Shown piece by piece: positions 20,147 through 28,161 of a stretch of DNA of 64,000 bases. Numbering within the stretch: position 1 is the stretch's first letter; every line of letters starts with the position of its first letter. The position numbers were made by a program, and so were the translations under genes. Origin of the DNA: Anaerosacchariphilus hominis (GTDB lineage Bacteria; Bacillota; Clostridia; Lachnospirales; Lachnospiraceae); contig NZ_JACOOR010000010.1 in assembly GCF_014290175.1 (NCBI RefSeq), positions 14,366 through 78,365 on the forward strand. Direction: 5' to 3'. Below the pieces are notes generated by a model. That model saw only the letters and a list, made by a program, of their open reading frames with translations. It was not told the origin of the DNA and searched no databases.

Positions 20147-20914
20147 ATGAAAGCAAAAACACGTAAAACCATTTCCTATGTACTGGCTTCTGCTCTGATT
20201 CTGGGCGGAACCTTCTGTACACTCTCCGCAAAAGGACTTTCCGCCCAGGCGGCAGGTACCACTTACCGGGTACTGTCCGGTGGAGATGTGAACCATCCTT
20301 ATGGCTCTTCCTCCGGGCTGGATCTGCTGGTAGAGGCTCCCTGTGAGGAACTGACCGGTATTCTGGTAAACGGACAGGCTTTGGATCCGTCTCTCTATTC
20401 TACTGCGGCTGCGTCCAATTCTTCCAAACCGGCGAAATCAGACACGGCAGCACCGAGTCAGGAACCGTCGGCAACTACAGTGGCACCTGTAGAGACTACT
20501 CCGGCACCACCTGCTACTTCCGGGGCGCCCGCTACCTCAATGCCAACTAGCTATTCTATCACGGACTCTGAGCGTCCTATCGCCCAGGAATCCTTCCTCC
20601 AGTCCTTCTGCACCGCTCTGAAGAATGCTTTCACCGGAATCACCGCTGAGGCGGCTTCTTCCCGCTGCACCAAGGTTCACATCAAGGCGGATTATCTGAA
20701 TTCCATGCCCAATGGCACCCACACAGTGACCCTTACCTATGTGAACGGCCAGGCTGTCACCACCTTCTCCATCTCCGACAGCCCCGTTGTGGCACAGGAC
20801 GCAGTTCCGAAGACTGGCGTGGCACAGTATTCTGAGATTTTCGGTATCCTCGCTATCGCTGCCGGATTGGCTGTGATCTACTTTGAGAGAAAACGGAGAA
20901 TCCATGCAGAATAA
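20147..20914 (+). CDS. PKTG-anchored surface protein with mucin-like insertion
   Basis: 255 residues. Signal peptide 1-36 (MKAKTRK, hydrophobic core, AQA-A cleavage). Residues 40-84 (YRVLSGGDVNHPYG...LVNGQALDPSLY) and 174-210 (CTKVHIKADYL...GTHTVTLTYVNG) look like the two halves of one small Ig-like domain. Between them is an insertion whose first part, 85-137, is almost only Ser, Thr, Ala and Pro. VPKTG at 220-224, a hydrophobic helix (231-245) and ERKRR form a sortase signal. The ATG at 20147 is chosen with AAAAAGGAG upstream; the GTG at 20135 overlaps that site. The sortase gene overlaps its end, so it is the likely sortase substrate and a candidate O-mannosylation target. Confidence 0.85.
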   Translation: MKAKTRKTISYVLASALILGGTFCTLSAKGLSAQAAGTTYRVLSGGDVNHPYGSSSGLDLLVEAPCEELTGILVNGQALDPSLYSTAAASNSSKPAKSDTAAPSQEPSATTVAPVETTPAPPATSGAPATSMPTSYSITDSERPIAQESFLQSFCTALKNAFTGITAEAASSRCTKVHIKADYLNSMPNGTHTVTLTYVNGQAVTTFSISDSPVVAQDAVPKTGVAQYSEIFGILAIAAGLAVIYFERKRRIHAE

Positions 20915-21854
20915 ACGAGTTCATCCTGAAAAATTATTTCATATTCCAAAAGAGAAGGACGGCTTTTTCCGCCGTCCTTCTCAAAAAAACCGGATACTCC
21001 GAAACATCAGCATCCTGGCCCTGTCGGTCTGCCTTGCTCTGTTTTTCTATGCTCATTTTCAGGAACAGTCCTCCCGGACTGCAGCAGCGACAGAATATCA
21101 GAAGCTTCAGGAAGAGAAGTCCGTCTCCAGTGCGGCGTCTTTCCCAGATCTGACAGATCTGGCTCCCCTGGCGAAGACAGGTGACACAAATAGGACAGAG
21201 GCGGCAGATGAAACAGCCGAGACTTCGGATTCGCCCTCCATTCTTCCGATCTACCAGGCTCTCTATGAACAGAACCCGGATCTCATCGGCTGGCTCCGGA
21301 TCCCGGATACGATTATCGATTATCCTGTCATGCAGACGCCTCTGGATGAAACCTATTACCTGAGCCGGGACTTTGAAAAGCGGGACAGCACTTCCGGCTG
21401 TCTGATTCTGGATACCGCCTCCCAGGCCGGAATCGGAACAGCAGCTCAGGATTACCGGAATGGCATCGCCCCATCCACCAATCTCATCATCCACGGCCAC
21501 ACCATGAAGTCCGGCGAAATGTTCGGCAGACTGAAAAAATATGCCGATGAAACTTATGGGAAAGCTCATCGGCTGCTGTATTTTGATTCTCTTTATGAGC
21601 AGCGGGAATACGAACTCATCGCTGTCTTTTACTCCCAGGTCTATCGTTCCACCGATCCGGTCTTCAAATATTACGATTTCTTTCGGGCCTCTACCCAGGA
21701 GGAATTTGATAACTGGTATCAGAATATCAAGGCCCTGTCTCTCTATGATACCGGTGTAAGCGCACAGTTTGGCGATGAATTTCTGACCCTATCCTGTTGC
21801 TCTTATCATATGGCAGATGGCCGCTTCGTGGTGGTGGCACGGCGTGTTACCTGA
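20904..21854 (+). CDS. class B-type sortase
   Basis: 316 residues from the ATG at 20904, which overlaps the stop of the surface protein by 11 bases (GGAG five bases upstream). An N-terminal signal anchor (about residues 33-50) is followed by a linker and the catalytic beta-barrel. Catalytic residues are visible: His in NLIIHGHTM, Cys in LTLSCCSYHM, Arg in FVVVARRV. GWLRIPDTIIDYPVMQ and YYLSRDF are typical of class B. It should cleave the PKTG signal of the preceding product and attach it to the cell wall. Overlap with the substrate gene indicates a dedicated pair. Confidence 0.92.
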   Translation: MQNKRVHPEKLFHIPKEKDGFFRRPSQKNRILRNISILALSVCLALFFYAHFQEQSSRTAAATEYQKLQEEKSVSSAASFPDLTDLAPLAKTGDTNRTEAADETAETSDSPSILPIYQALYEQNPDLIGWLRIPDTIIDYPVMQTPLDETYYLSRDFEKRDSTSGCLILDTASQAGIGTAAQDYRNGIAPSTNLIIHGHTMKSGEMFGRLKKYADETYGKAHRLLYFDSLYEQREYELIAVFYSQVYRSTDPVFKYYDFFRASTQEEFDNWYQNIKALSLYDTGVSAQFGDEFLTLSCCSYHMADGRFVVVARRVT

Positions 21855-21869
21855 CTGTACCGGAATGTC

Positions 21870-22280
21870 TCATCCTGCATCGATCCCGGTGATATTCCCT
21901 ACAGGTATCCGCGTCCGATCTTCCAGAATCACCACTCGTTCCTGCTCTTTAACCTTACGGATTCTTCCAGTACGGCTCACATAAGCCCCTCCGCTTTTCC
22001 GCTCATCGGGCACAAACCATGTGAACGTGCTGCTCTTTCCCTCTTTACTCCGGCGCTCTGCCAGGTGCAGTCTTTCCTCCAGCTCTTCCAGCATATTTTC
22101 GTCCAAATCCATTTCCCGCTCTGTCACTCTCCCGGTCTCCCGAATGGCCGCCTCGTGGCCGGTCAGGGCCGCAAAAGGCGAAAACTGAGCCGCCCTATCC
22201 GCCAGCGGCATATGGGGATGTACGGAAGACTGGTGATGGGGCAGATCGATGATATCGTCATAGGCGTGTGTGACTTTCAT
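21870..22280 (-). CDS. YolD-like protein
   Basis: 136 residues with the YolD opening (DDIIDLPHHQS...MPLADRAAQFSPFAAL) and a C-terminal segment VKEQERVVILEDRTRIPVGNITGI. It overlaps the polymerase stop by four bases (ATGA), so the two are co-translated. YolD proteins pair with UvrX-type Y-family polymerases in Firmicutes; their role is not settled. It ends only 15 bases from the convergent sortase gene, and I see no terminator between them. Confidence 0.88.
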   Translation of the reverse strand: MKVTHAYDDIIDLPHHQSSVHPHMPLADRAAQFSPFAALTGHEAAIRETGRVTEREMDLDENMLEELEERLHLAERRSKEGKSSTFTWFVPDERKSGGAYVSRTGRIRKVKEQERVVILEDRTRIPVGNITGIDAG

Positions 22281-23803
22281 GCACGATGTCCTCCTATCTG
22301 ACTGTTTCTGCTTCGGGCTGTGGCCCCCTCCTGCAGGTTCGAACCTTTCAAGATGGCGTTTTTCCCATACTTTTTCTTAATGTCCAGCATGGCCTGCTGA
22401 AGCTTTTTCTCCTTCGCCCTCTCTTCTTCCCTGCGTTCCTCTTCCCGCCTTTTCGCCTCATAATCGGTAAAGAGGTCTAACTGCTCATAGATCTGTTTCC
22501 TCTTCACAGTCTCTTCCCGCGCCAGATGATTCACCGTGACTGTCACCCGCCGAATCAGCAACGCCGGATTCACCAGACGACGGTACAGAGTCATGACTGC
22601 TTCTGTCAATTCTCCCGAGGATGAAGTGGGTGTCTTCAGATTTTCCGTGCCATGGGCGTGCCTCGGAACCTGTCTGCCATAGCGATCTGTCGTGATTTCT
22701 CCCCGGTACTGTTTTCTCCGGACCGGATCGGACAGATTCTCTATGTCATAGCCGATGGTCAGCACTATCTGATCGGTCACCAGTCCTTTATCTACCAGAT
22801 CCAGGGCCAGTAAATCCGTCATTTCCCGTACGACCATGGCAGCTTTTTCATATTCATAGGGACACTGCAGCACCTGGCCGGACACAATACTGTTATTCTC
22901 CGGCTCATAGGCCCGAATCTCCGGAATGGTGCAGGGTTCCCAGCCCCAGGCGTGATCGATCAGAAGCTCCGCATTGATGCCGAACATTTTATACAGGAGC
23001 TCCTCATTATAGTAATCCGAGTTCTTTCCCAGCGAACAGCGAGCGATATCGCCCATGGTATACAGCCCCTGGGCTTCCAGCTTCCGGGCATATCCCCGGC
23101 CTACCCGCCAGAAGTCCGTCAGCGGCCGATGGCCCCAGAGCTTTTCCCGATAAGACCTTTCATCCAGCTCTGCAATCCGGATTCCATCCGCATCCGGCTC
23201 CACATGTTTAGCCATAATATCCATGGCCACCTTACAGAGATACAGATTCGTCCCCACTCCGGCCGTGGCCGTGATGCCAGTCTCCCGATAGACTGCCTGA
23301 ATCATCTCCGCCGCCAGCTCACGGGGCGTCCTGCCATAAGTATTCAGATAACTGCTCACGTCCATGAACACCTCATCAATGGAATAGACATGCATATCCT
23401 CCGGTGCGATATACCGCAGATATACTTGATAAATCCGGGTACTGTATTCCATATAATGGGCCATCCGCGGCGCCGCCGTAATATAAGTAAGCTCCTGCTC
23501 CGGGTGCTTTTTCAGCTCTTCCGCGTCGTAGGACTCTCCTGTGAAGCTCCTGCCCGGTGCCTGCCGCCTGCGTTCTGCATTCACCTCTTTTACCCGCTGT
23601 ACTACTTCAAAAAGTCTGGGGCGTCCCGGAATCCCATAAGCCTTCAGTGCAGGGGAAACAGCCAGGCAGATGGTTTTCTCCGTCCGGCTCCGATCCGCCA
23701 CCACCAGATTCGTCGTCATGGGATCCAGTCCACGCTCCCGGCACTCCACAGAGGCGTAGAAGGACTTTAAATCAATCGCCAGATAGCAATGTTCTTTTTC
23801 CAA
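22277..23803 (-). CDS. Y-family translesion DNA polymerase, UvrX/ImpB type
   Basis: 508 residues. The N-terminus LAIDLKSFYASVECRERGLDP carries the metal-binding Asp and steric-gate region. The second catalytic site is VYSIDEVFMDVS. A helix-hairpin-helix region and little-finger domain follow, and a charged C-terminal tail (REEERREEERAKEK) ends it. It copies damaged DNA during the SOS response. TTG start at 23803 is supported by GGGAGG nine bases upstream. The promoter carries a LexA box, and YolD follows. Confidence 0.93.
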   Translation of the reverse strand: MEKEHCYLAIDLKSFYASVECRERGLDPMTTNLVVADRSRTEKTICLAVSPALKAYGIPGRPRLFEVVQRVKEVNAERRRQAPGRSFTGESYDAEELKKHPEQELTYITAAPRMAHYMEYSTRIYQVYLRYIAPEDMHVYSIDEVFMDVSSYLNTYGRTPRELAAEMIQAVYRETGITATAGVGTNLYLCKVAMDIMAKHVEPDADGIRIAELDERSYREKLWGHRPLTDFWRVGRGYARKLEAQGLYTMGDIARCSLGKNSDYYNEELLYKMFGINAELLIDHAWGWEPCTIPEIRAYEPENNSIVSGQVLQCPYEYEKAAMVVREMTDLLALDLVDKGLVTDQIVLTIGYDIENLSDPVRRKQYRGEITTDRYGRQVPRHAHGTENLKTPTSSSGELTEAVMTLYRRLVNPALLIRRVTVTVNHLAREETVKRKQIYEQLDLFTDYEAKRREEERREEERAKEKKLQQAMLDIKKKYGKNAILKGSNLQEGATARSRNSQIGGHRA

Positions 23804-23842
23804 GGTCTACAGCCTCCCGTTCAAATCCTTTTCTTATAACCT

Positions 23843-23884
23843 ATTATACCCCCGGTGCGCCGTCTTTTCAAGAACAAATGTTCG
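23843..23884 (-). promoter_or_regulatory. SOS promoter: LexA box with sigma-A promoter of uvrX-yolD
   Basis: Read on the minus strand: CGAACATTTGTTC (23884-23872), directly followed by -35 TTGAAA (23871-23866), a 17-base spacer and -10 TATAAT (23848-23843). CGAAC-N4-GTTC is the Gram-positive LexA operator. Bound LexA would block the -35 box. Confidence 0.85.
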
Positions 23885-23900
23885 TTTTTTTAAATTAAAA

Positions 23901-24740
23901 TCAGGCCCGATTTTTCTGATTTTTCTGCCCCACCTGCCAGAACGCAACTGCACTGGCTGCCGCCACATTCAGAGAATCCACTCCGTGGGACATGGGAATC
24001 TTTACAGTATAGTCACAGTCCGCAATGGTAGCTGCCGCCAGACCATCCCCCTCTGTGCCCAGAATCAGCGCCAGCTTTTCTTCCTCCATCAAATGCGGAT
24101 CATCGATGCTGACGGAGTCATCCTTCAGAGCCAGCGCCGCCGTACGAAATCCCATTTTTCTCAGTATGTCCATTCCACCGTCCGGCCATTCCTCTTTTTC
24201 AAAAAAGGTCCAGGGAATTTGAAACACGGTTCCCATGCTGACCCGGACAGCCCTGCGGTAAAGGGGGTTGCTGCAGTCAAAGGTCAATAGCACCGCATCC
24301 ATATGGAGGGCCGCCGCAGAACGGAAAATGGCTCCCACATTGGTGGGATTCACTACATTTTCCAGAATAGCGATACGCTTTGCGTCCCTGATCACTTCTT
24401 CTACAGAGGGCAGCGGCTTTCGGTACATGGCGCAGAGCATTCCCCTCGTCAGTTTAAAACCTGTAATCTGCGCCAACACCTCCATTTCCGCTGTGTATAC
24501 CGGAATCTCTCCCAGGCGCTCCAGGATTTCTCTTGCCTCCCCTTCTATCTGCCGCTTCTCCACCAGGCAGGACACCGGCTGAAAGCCTGCGTCCAGCGCA
24601 CGCTCGATAACCCGGGGACTCTCGGCAATGAACATTCCCTCTGCCGGATTGGCCCGGTTCACCAGCTGGTTTTCACTGGTCCGGGCATACACATCCAGCT
24701 CCGGAGCCTGAAAATCTGTAATTTCTATGCTTTTTAACAT
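23901..24740 (-). CDS. TrmH/SpoU-family RNA 2'-O-methyltransferase
   Basis: 279 residues from the ATG at 24740, with AAGGAAA upstream; the longer frame from 24791 has no ribosome site. The SPOUT motifs are present: NPTNVGAIFRSAAAL (motif 1), LILGTEGDGL (motif 2) and IPMSHGVDSLNVAAASAVAF (motif 3, the knot with bound SAM). An N-terminal substrate-binding part of about 110 residues precedes them. The target rRNA or tRNA position is not determinable here. Single gene, with a lone DnaA-like box TTATCCACA at 24794 upstream. Confidence 0.9.
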   Translation of the reverse strand: MLKSIEITDFQAPELDVYARTSENQLVNRANPAEGMFIAESPRVIERALDAGFQPVSCLVEKRQIEGEAREILERLGEIPVYTAEMEVLAQITGFKLTRGMLCAMYRKPLPSVEEVIRDAKRIAILENVVNPTNVGAIFRSAAALHMDAVLLTFDCSNPLYRRAVRVSMGTVFQIPWTFFEKEEWPDGGMDILRKMGFRTAALALKDDSVSIDDPHLMEEEKLALILGTEGDGLAAATIADCDYTVKIPMSHGVDSLNVAAASAVAFWQVGQKNQKNRA

Positions 24741-24903
24741 ATTCGTTTCCTTTTCTTTTTTCTGCCGTGGAAATTCTTTTTTTGCTCCCATCTGTTATCC
24801 ACATTTTCGCCATAGCAAGGAACTTTTTTCAACATTACCAGAAGGATTTCCACAGCCTTTTTCTTTTATTATAGCAGATATTATAGCAGAAACGGTGGGA
24901 GTT

Positions 24904-24912
24904 TGATATACT
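24904..24912 (+). promoter_or_regulatory. extended -10 promoter of the LURP-one gene
   Basis: TGATATACT fits an extended -10 (TGn-TATACT), giving a short leader before AAGGAGGG and the ATG at 24952. No clear -35. Confidence 0.4.
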
Positions 24913-24951
24913 GAGAGCAGAATAGTAACTGTACAAAGGAGGGCCTTTCCT

Positions 24952-25425
24952 ATGAAATTACTGATCAAACAGCGCGTCTTTTCCTGGTCTGACACTTACG
25001 ACATTTATGACGAAAATGAAACTGTCCGCTACTTTGTAAAAGCGGAATTTCTATCCCTGGGCCACCGGCTCCACGTCTATGACACCAATCACAACGAAAT
25101 CGGTCTCATCAAACAGAAGCTCCTCTCCATGCTTCCCGCCTTTGACATCGAGCTCAATGGCCAGACCGTGGGCCGTATCCAGAAGAAGTTTTCCTTTCTG
25201 AAGCCCAAATATGAAATTGATTGCAACGGCTGGCGCGTGGAAGGCGATTTTCTCGGCTGGAACTACGACGTCTACGACAGCTGCTGCCCCGTCATCCACA
25301 TCACCAAGGAGTTCTTCCACTGGGGTGACACCTACGTCATCGACTTCACCAATCCGGCGGACGAGCTGATGGGAATGATGCTGGTGATCGCCATTGATGC
25401 AGCGAATTGTACGGATGGAAATTAA
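24952..25425 (+). CDS. LURP-one-related (tubby-like) family protein
   Basis: 157 residues: repeated short beta-strands such as YDIYDENETVRYFVKAEF, HRLHVYDTNHNEIGLIKQK and YEIDCNGWRVEGDFLGWNYDVYD fit the LURP-one beta-barrel family. No catalytic motif or membrane segment. AAGGAGGG precedes the ATG. These cytosolic proteins have no firm role in bacteria. The gene stands alone, followed by a 386-base non-coding stretch rich in hairpins. Confidence 0.85.
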   Translation: MKLLIKQRVFSWSDTYDIYDENETVRYFVKAEFLSLGHRLHVYDTNHNEIGLIKQKLLSMLPAFDIELNGQTVGRIQKKFSFLKPKYEIDCNGWRVEGDFLGWNYDVYDSCCPVIHITKEFFHWGDTYVIDFTNPADELMGMMLVIAIDAANCTDGN

Positions 25426-25439
25426 TCCACTCTCTCCAA

Positions 25440-25540
25440 AATGACCAATAAAAAAGAATGTGCCGTTGGCACATTCTCACGCCGAGGCGCGGTTGCTTTG
25501 GCAACCATCTACCACTGCGCTGAGTGCGCATCCCCACGGA
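25440..25540 (-). other. structured intergenic element of unknown type, possibly a small RNA
   Basis: Three hairpins lie in about 80 bases. Read on the minus strand they are TGCGC-ACTCA-GCGCA (25530-25516), GGTTGC-CAAA-GCAACC (25506-25491) and AGAATGTGCC-AAC-GGCACATTCT (25477-25455). The last is followed by a T run and so is a good minus-strand terminator. There is no minus-strand gene to terminate here: the next one upstream on that strand, the DUF3881 gene, has its own terminator at 25751. I recognise no known riboswitch. Confidence 0.4.
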
Positions 25541-25543
25541 GGG

Positions 25544-25612
25544 TTTTTTGCTCTATAGGAAGCATAACTTTCGTGCTTTAACGTGACACGGTATTTCCTA
25601 TAGAGCAAAAAA
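25544..25612. repeat. 18-bp perfect inverted repeat, bidirectional terminator-like
   Basis: TTTTTTGCTCTATAGGAA (25544-25561) and its exact complement TTCCTATAGAGCAAAAAA (25595-25612) flank a 33-base loop. The outer T or A runs fit a terminator working in both directions. Confidence 0.7.
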
Positions 25613-25637
25613 ACCCGGGGAATCTGACATCCCCGGG
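25606..25637 (-). terminator. minus-strand intrinsic terminator
   Basis: CCCGGGGA/TCCCCGGG (25614-25621 and 25630-25637) is followed on the minus strand by seven T (25613-25607). On the plus strand only a weak T stretch follows. Confidence 0.65.
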
Positions 25638-25750
25638 ATTTCTTATAGTCCAAAGCTCTGAAACAATCTTACCTTAGAATAGTTTTAGTATAGTTTATTT
25701 GGAATATTTTATCAATTATATATTTTCTATTACAGGCATTTCTTTTATAT

Positions 25751-25785
25751 AAAAATGCTCCCCTATCCACCCGGATAAGGAAGCA
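25751..25785 (-). terminator. terminator of the DUF3881 gene
   Basis: On the minus strand AGGTGCTTCCTTATCC pairs with GGATAGGGGAGCA around GGGT and is followed by TTTTTATAT, 27 bases after the DUF3881 stop. Between 25638 and 25750 I see nothing else. Confidence 0.8.
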
Positions 25786-25811
25786 CCTCAACTCTGAAAT
25801 CCTGTTCTGTT

Positions 25812-26690
25812 TTAGCTGTGAAAAATCACTTCGCCCTGCATCCAGACCACACCCTTGAATCGACGGCCTACGGCAGGTTCACCCAAAAGATCTTCCCGGT
25901 TAATGCAGACCTCAAATACCAGGTCATGACTTTCGATGGTCAGGATGTAAATCCATTCTCCGGTGCAGCTGTTCTCCACCAGTCTGCACTCCAGAATCTC
26001 TCCAAGCACATTATAATGATCACACTCCACACCATAAGGCATGAAATACGTGGAAACGATCGAGAATACGTCCTCGTTGGCGATTCGTCTGGAAATCATG
26101 GAATAGGTATCCATATCCTCCAGCGTCAAATTTTCGATGGCCTCCTCATCCCCCTCGCGGGCAGCCTTCAAAAGCTTTGTTCTCTGCAGAATCGCCTCTT
26201 TATTCTCCTCATCTGTCAGATTCTTCGCTACCGGAAGCAGAATCCTTCCGTCTGTGGACAGGCCCGCAAATCTCAGTGTCACAGTGCAGGAAGACAACTG
26301 ATTCAGACGGCGCTCACTGAGAAAATCCGCCACATTCTGCACATAGAAAATGATGGTCACGCCCATGGCCAGATCATCGCAGACTCCCGCATAGGACTCC
26401 TTCTCCGCATGGCGCTCGATGGTGATATTATCATAGAACTTTTCCTGCGTTCCCTGAAAATAAGGAAAATAATAATCTCTCTGATATTCTCCTTTTTCAT
26501 CGTACTCTCCCCGGAGCATCAGACCCATTCCCGGCGCAAATTCCTTCTTCCGCTCGGAAAATTCATGGCCATTATAATTCCCGGAAGTTTTTTCACTCTG
26601 ATAGCTCTCCTCTGTTAAATGCAGAAGCTGACTCAGCTCCTCTTTTGTTTGGATACGGCTAAAGCCAACCGCTCTTAAATATTCATGCAC
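25812..26690 (-). CDS. DUF3881 family protein
   Basis: 292 residues from the GTG at 26690, with AGGAGG eight bases upstream. It starts MHEYLRAVGFSRIQTKEEL. No membrane segment, signal peptide or catalytic motif was seen. The family is found in Lachnospiraceae, often next to serS, as here, and its role is unknown. The region upstream contains four DnaA boxes. Confidence 0.8.
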   Translation of the reverse strand: MHEYLRAVGFSRIQTKEELSQLLHLTEESYQSEKTSGNYNGHEFSERKKEFAPGMGLMLRGEYDEKGEYQRDYYFPYFQGTQEKFYDNITIERHAEKESYAGVCDDLAMGVTIIFYVQNVADFLSERRLNQLSSCTVTLRFAGLSTDGRILLPVAKNLTDEENKEAILQRTKLLKAAREGDEEAIENLTLEDMDTYSMISRRIANEDVFSIVSTYFMPYGVECDHYNVLGEILECRLVENSCTGEWIYILTIESHDLVFEVCINREDLLGEPAVGRRFKGVVWMQGEVIFHS

Positions 26691-26714
26691 TGTATTCACC
26701 TCCTTCGGGATCAA

Positions 26715-26774
26715 TTATCCACATCTCCACAAAGTTATCCACTTTTGTGGACAACTTATGGAAATTGTGGATAG
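26715..26774. promoter_or_regulatory. DnaA-box cluster outside oriC
   Basis: Four 9-mers lie in 60 bases: TTATCCACA (26715-26723, consensus), TTATCCACT (26735-26743), TGTGGACAA (26746-26754, reverse of TTGTCCACA) and TGTGGATAG (26766-26774, reverse of CTATCCACA). It lies between the DUF3881 start and the serS stop, about 11 kb from dnaA. Confidence 0.75.
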
Positions 26775-26807
26775 ATTATTTTGACTGCTTTACGCTATAT
26801 GGAATTA

Positions 26808-28085
26808 TTACCGAATCTCTTTCATACCGCCCATGTACGGCTGCAGCGCCTCCGGAATACGAACGCTTCCGTCTGCCTGCAGATTATTCTCCAGGAACGC
26901 GATCAGCATACGCGGCGGAGCAACTACGGTATTATTTAATGTATGCGCGAAATACTTGCCCTTTTCCCCGTTGATACGGATTTTCAGACGGCGTGCCTGC
27001 GCGTCGCCCAGATTGGAGCAGCTTCCTACCTCGAAGTACTTCTTCTGACGGGGAGACCATGCTTCCACGTCCACAGACTTCACCTTCAGGTCAGCCAGGT
27101 CGCCGGAGCAGCACTCCAGAGTACGAACCGGAATATCCATGGAACGGAACAAGTCAACGGTATTCTGCCACAGACGATCAAACCACATCTTGCTGTCCTC
27201 GGGCTCGCAGACTACGATCATTTCCTGCTTCTCAAACTGGTGGATCCGGTATACGCCTCTCTCCTCCAGGCCGTGTGCGCCCTTCTCCTTACGGAAGCAG
27301 GGTGAATAGCTGGTCAGGGTCTTCGGCAGCTCATCCTTCTGAAGAATGCTGTCGATGAACTTACCGATCATGGAATGCTCGCTGGTTCCGATCAGATACA
27401 GGTCCTCGCCCTCGATCTTATACATCATGGCGTCCATCTCTGCGAAGCTCATAACGCCGGTAACCACATTGCTGCGGATCATGAAAGGCGGTACGCAGTA
27501 AGTGAAGCCTCTGTTAATCATGAAGTCACGGGCATAAGCCAGTACTGCGGAATGCAGTCTCGCGATATCGCCCATCAGATAATAGAAACCATTTCCGGCT
27601 ACCTTTCTCGCGCTGTCCAGGTCGATGCCGTTAAAACGCTCCATAATCTCCGTATGGTACGGAATCTCAAAATCCGGAACCACCGGCTCGCCGTAACGCT
27701 GAACTTCTACGTTCTCGCTGTCGTCTTTACCGATCGGTACACTCGGATCAATGATGTTCGGAATGGTCATCATATCCTTTAGGATCTTCTCATCCAGCTC
27801 CTTCTCTTTCTCGGAAAGCTCTGCCAGACGATCTGCCTCTGCGGCTACCTGCTTCTTAACCTCTTCTGCCTCTTCCTTCTTGCCCTGACCCATCAGCGCG
27901 CCGATCTGCTTAGAAAGCTTGTTACGCTCTGCACGAAGATTATCTGCCTCCTGCTGTGCGGCTCTCTTCTGGGCATCCAGCTCAATGACTTCGTCCACCA
28001 GGCCCAGCTTCTGGTCCTGGAATTTATTACGAATGTTCTGTTTTACGATTTCCGGGTTTTCTCTTACAAATTTTATATCCAGCAT
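26808..28085 (-). CDS. serS: seryl-tRNA synthetase
   Basis: 425 residues, normal length. The N-terminal coiled-coil arm spans about residues 30-105. The class II catalytic domain has LIGTSEHSMIG, motif 2 FRKEKGAHGLEERGVYRIHQFEKQEM and motif 3 near the C-terminus (NNTVVAPPRMLIAFLE). It charges tRNA-Ser with serine in the cytoplasm. ATG at 28085 with AAAGGAG upstream. No T-box leader is visible in the 76 bases upstream. Confidence 0.98.
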   Translation of the reverse strand: MLDIKFVRENPEIVKQNIRNKFQDQKLGLVDEVIELDAQKRAAQQEADNLRAERNKLSKQIGALMGQGKKEEAEEVKKQVAAEADRLAELSEKEKELDEKILKDMMTIPNIIDPSVPIGKDDSENVEVQRYGEPVVPDFEIPYHTEIMERFNGIDLDSARKVAGNGFYYLMGDIARLHSAVLAYARDFMINRGFTYCVPPFMIRSNVVTGVMSFAEMDAMMYKIEGEDLYLIGTSEHSMIGKFIDSILQKDELPKTLTSYSPCFRKEKGAHGLEERGVYRIHQFEKQEMIVVCEPEDSKMWFDRLWQNTVDLFRSMDIPVRTLECCSGDLADLKVKSVDVEAWSPRQKKYFEVGSCSNLGDAQARRLKIRINGEKGKYFAHTLNNTVVAPPRMLIAFLENNLQADGSVRIPEALQPYMGGMKEIR

Positions 28086-28161
28086 GATTTTTCTCCTTTA
28101 CTGCTTTCGATACTTTAACTGATTAATGCTCACTTTATCATATAATACTCTGAACTATTTT

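Noticed and set aside
21160..21185. LAKTGD near the sortase N-terminus as a sorting signal
   Set aside because: It lies in the linker with no following hydrophobic helix or positive tail.
24794..24802. Lone DnaA box TTATCCACA upstream of the methyltransferase
   Set aside because: A single 9-mer can occur by chance; no cluster around it.
25818..26618. 266-codon plus-strand open frame opposite the DUF3881 gene
   Set aside because: Mirror of the minus-strand gene; no start signal and no recognisable domain.
28086..28161. T-box leader ahead of serS
   Set aside because: The gap is only 76 bases and has no T-box sequence or terminator.
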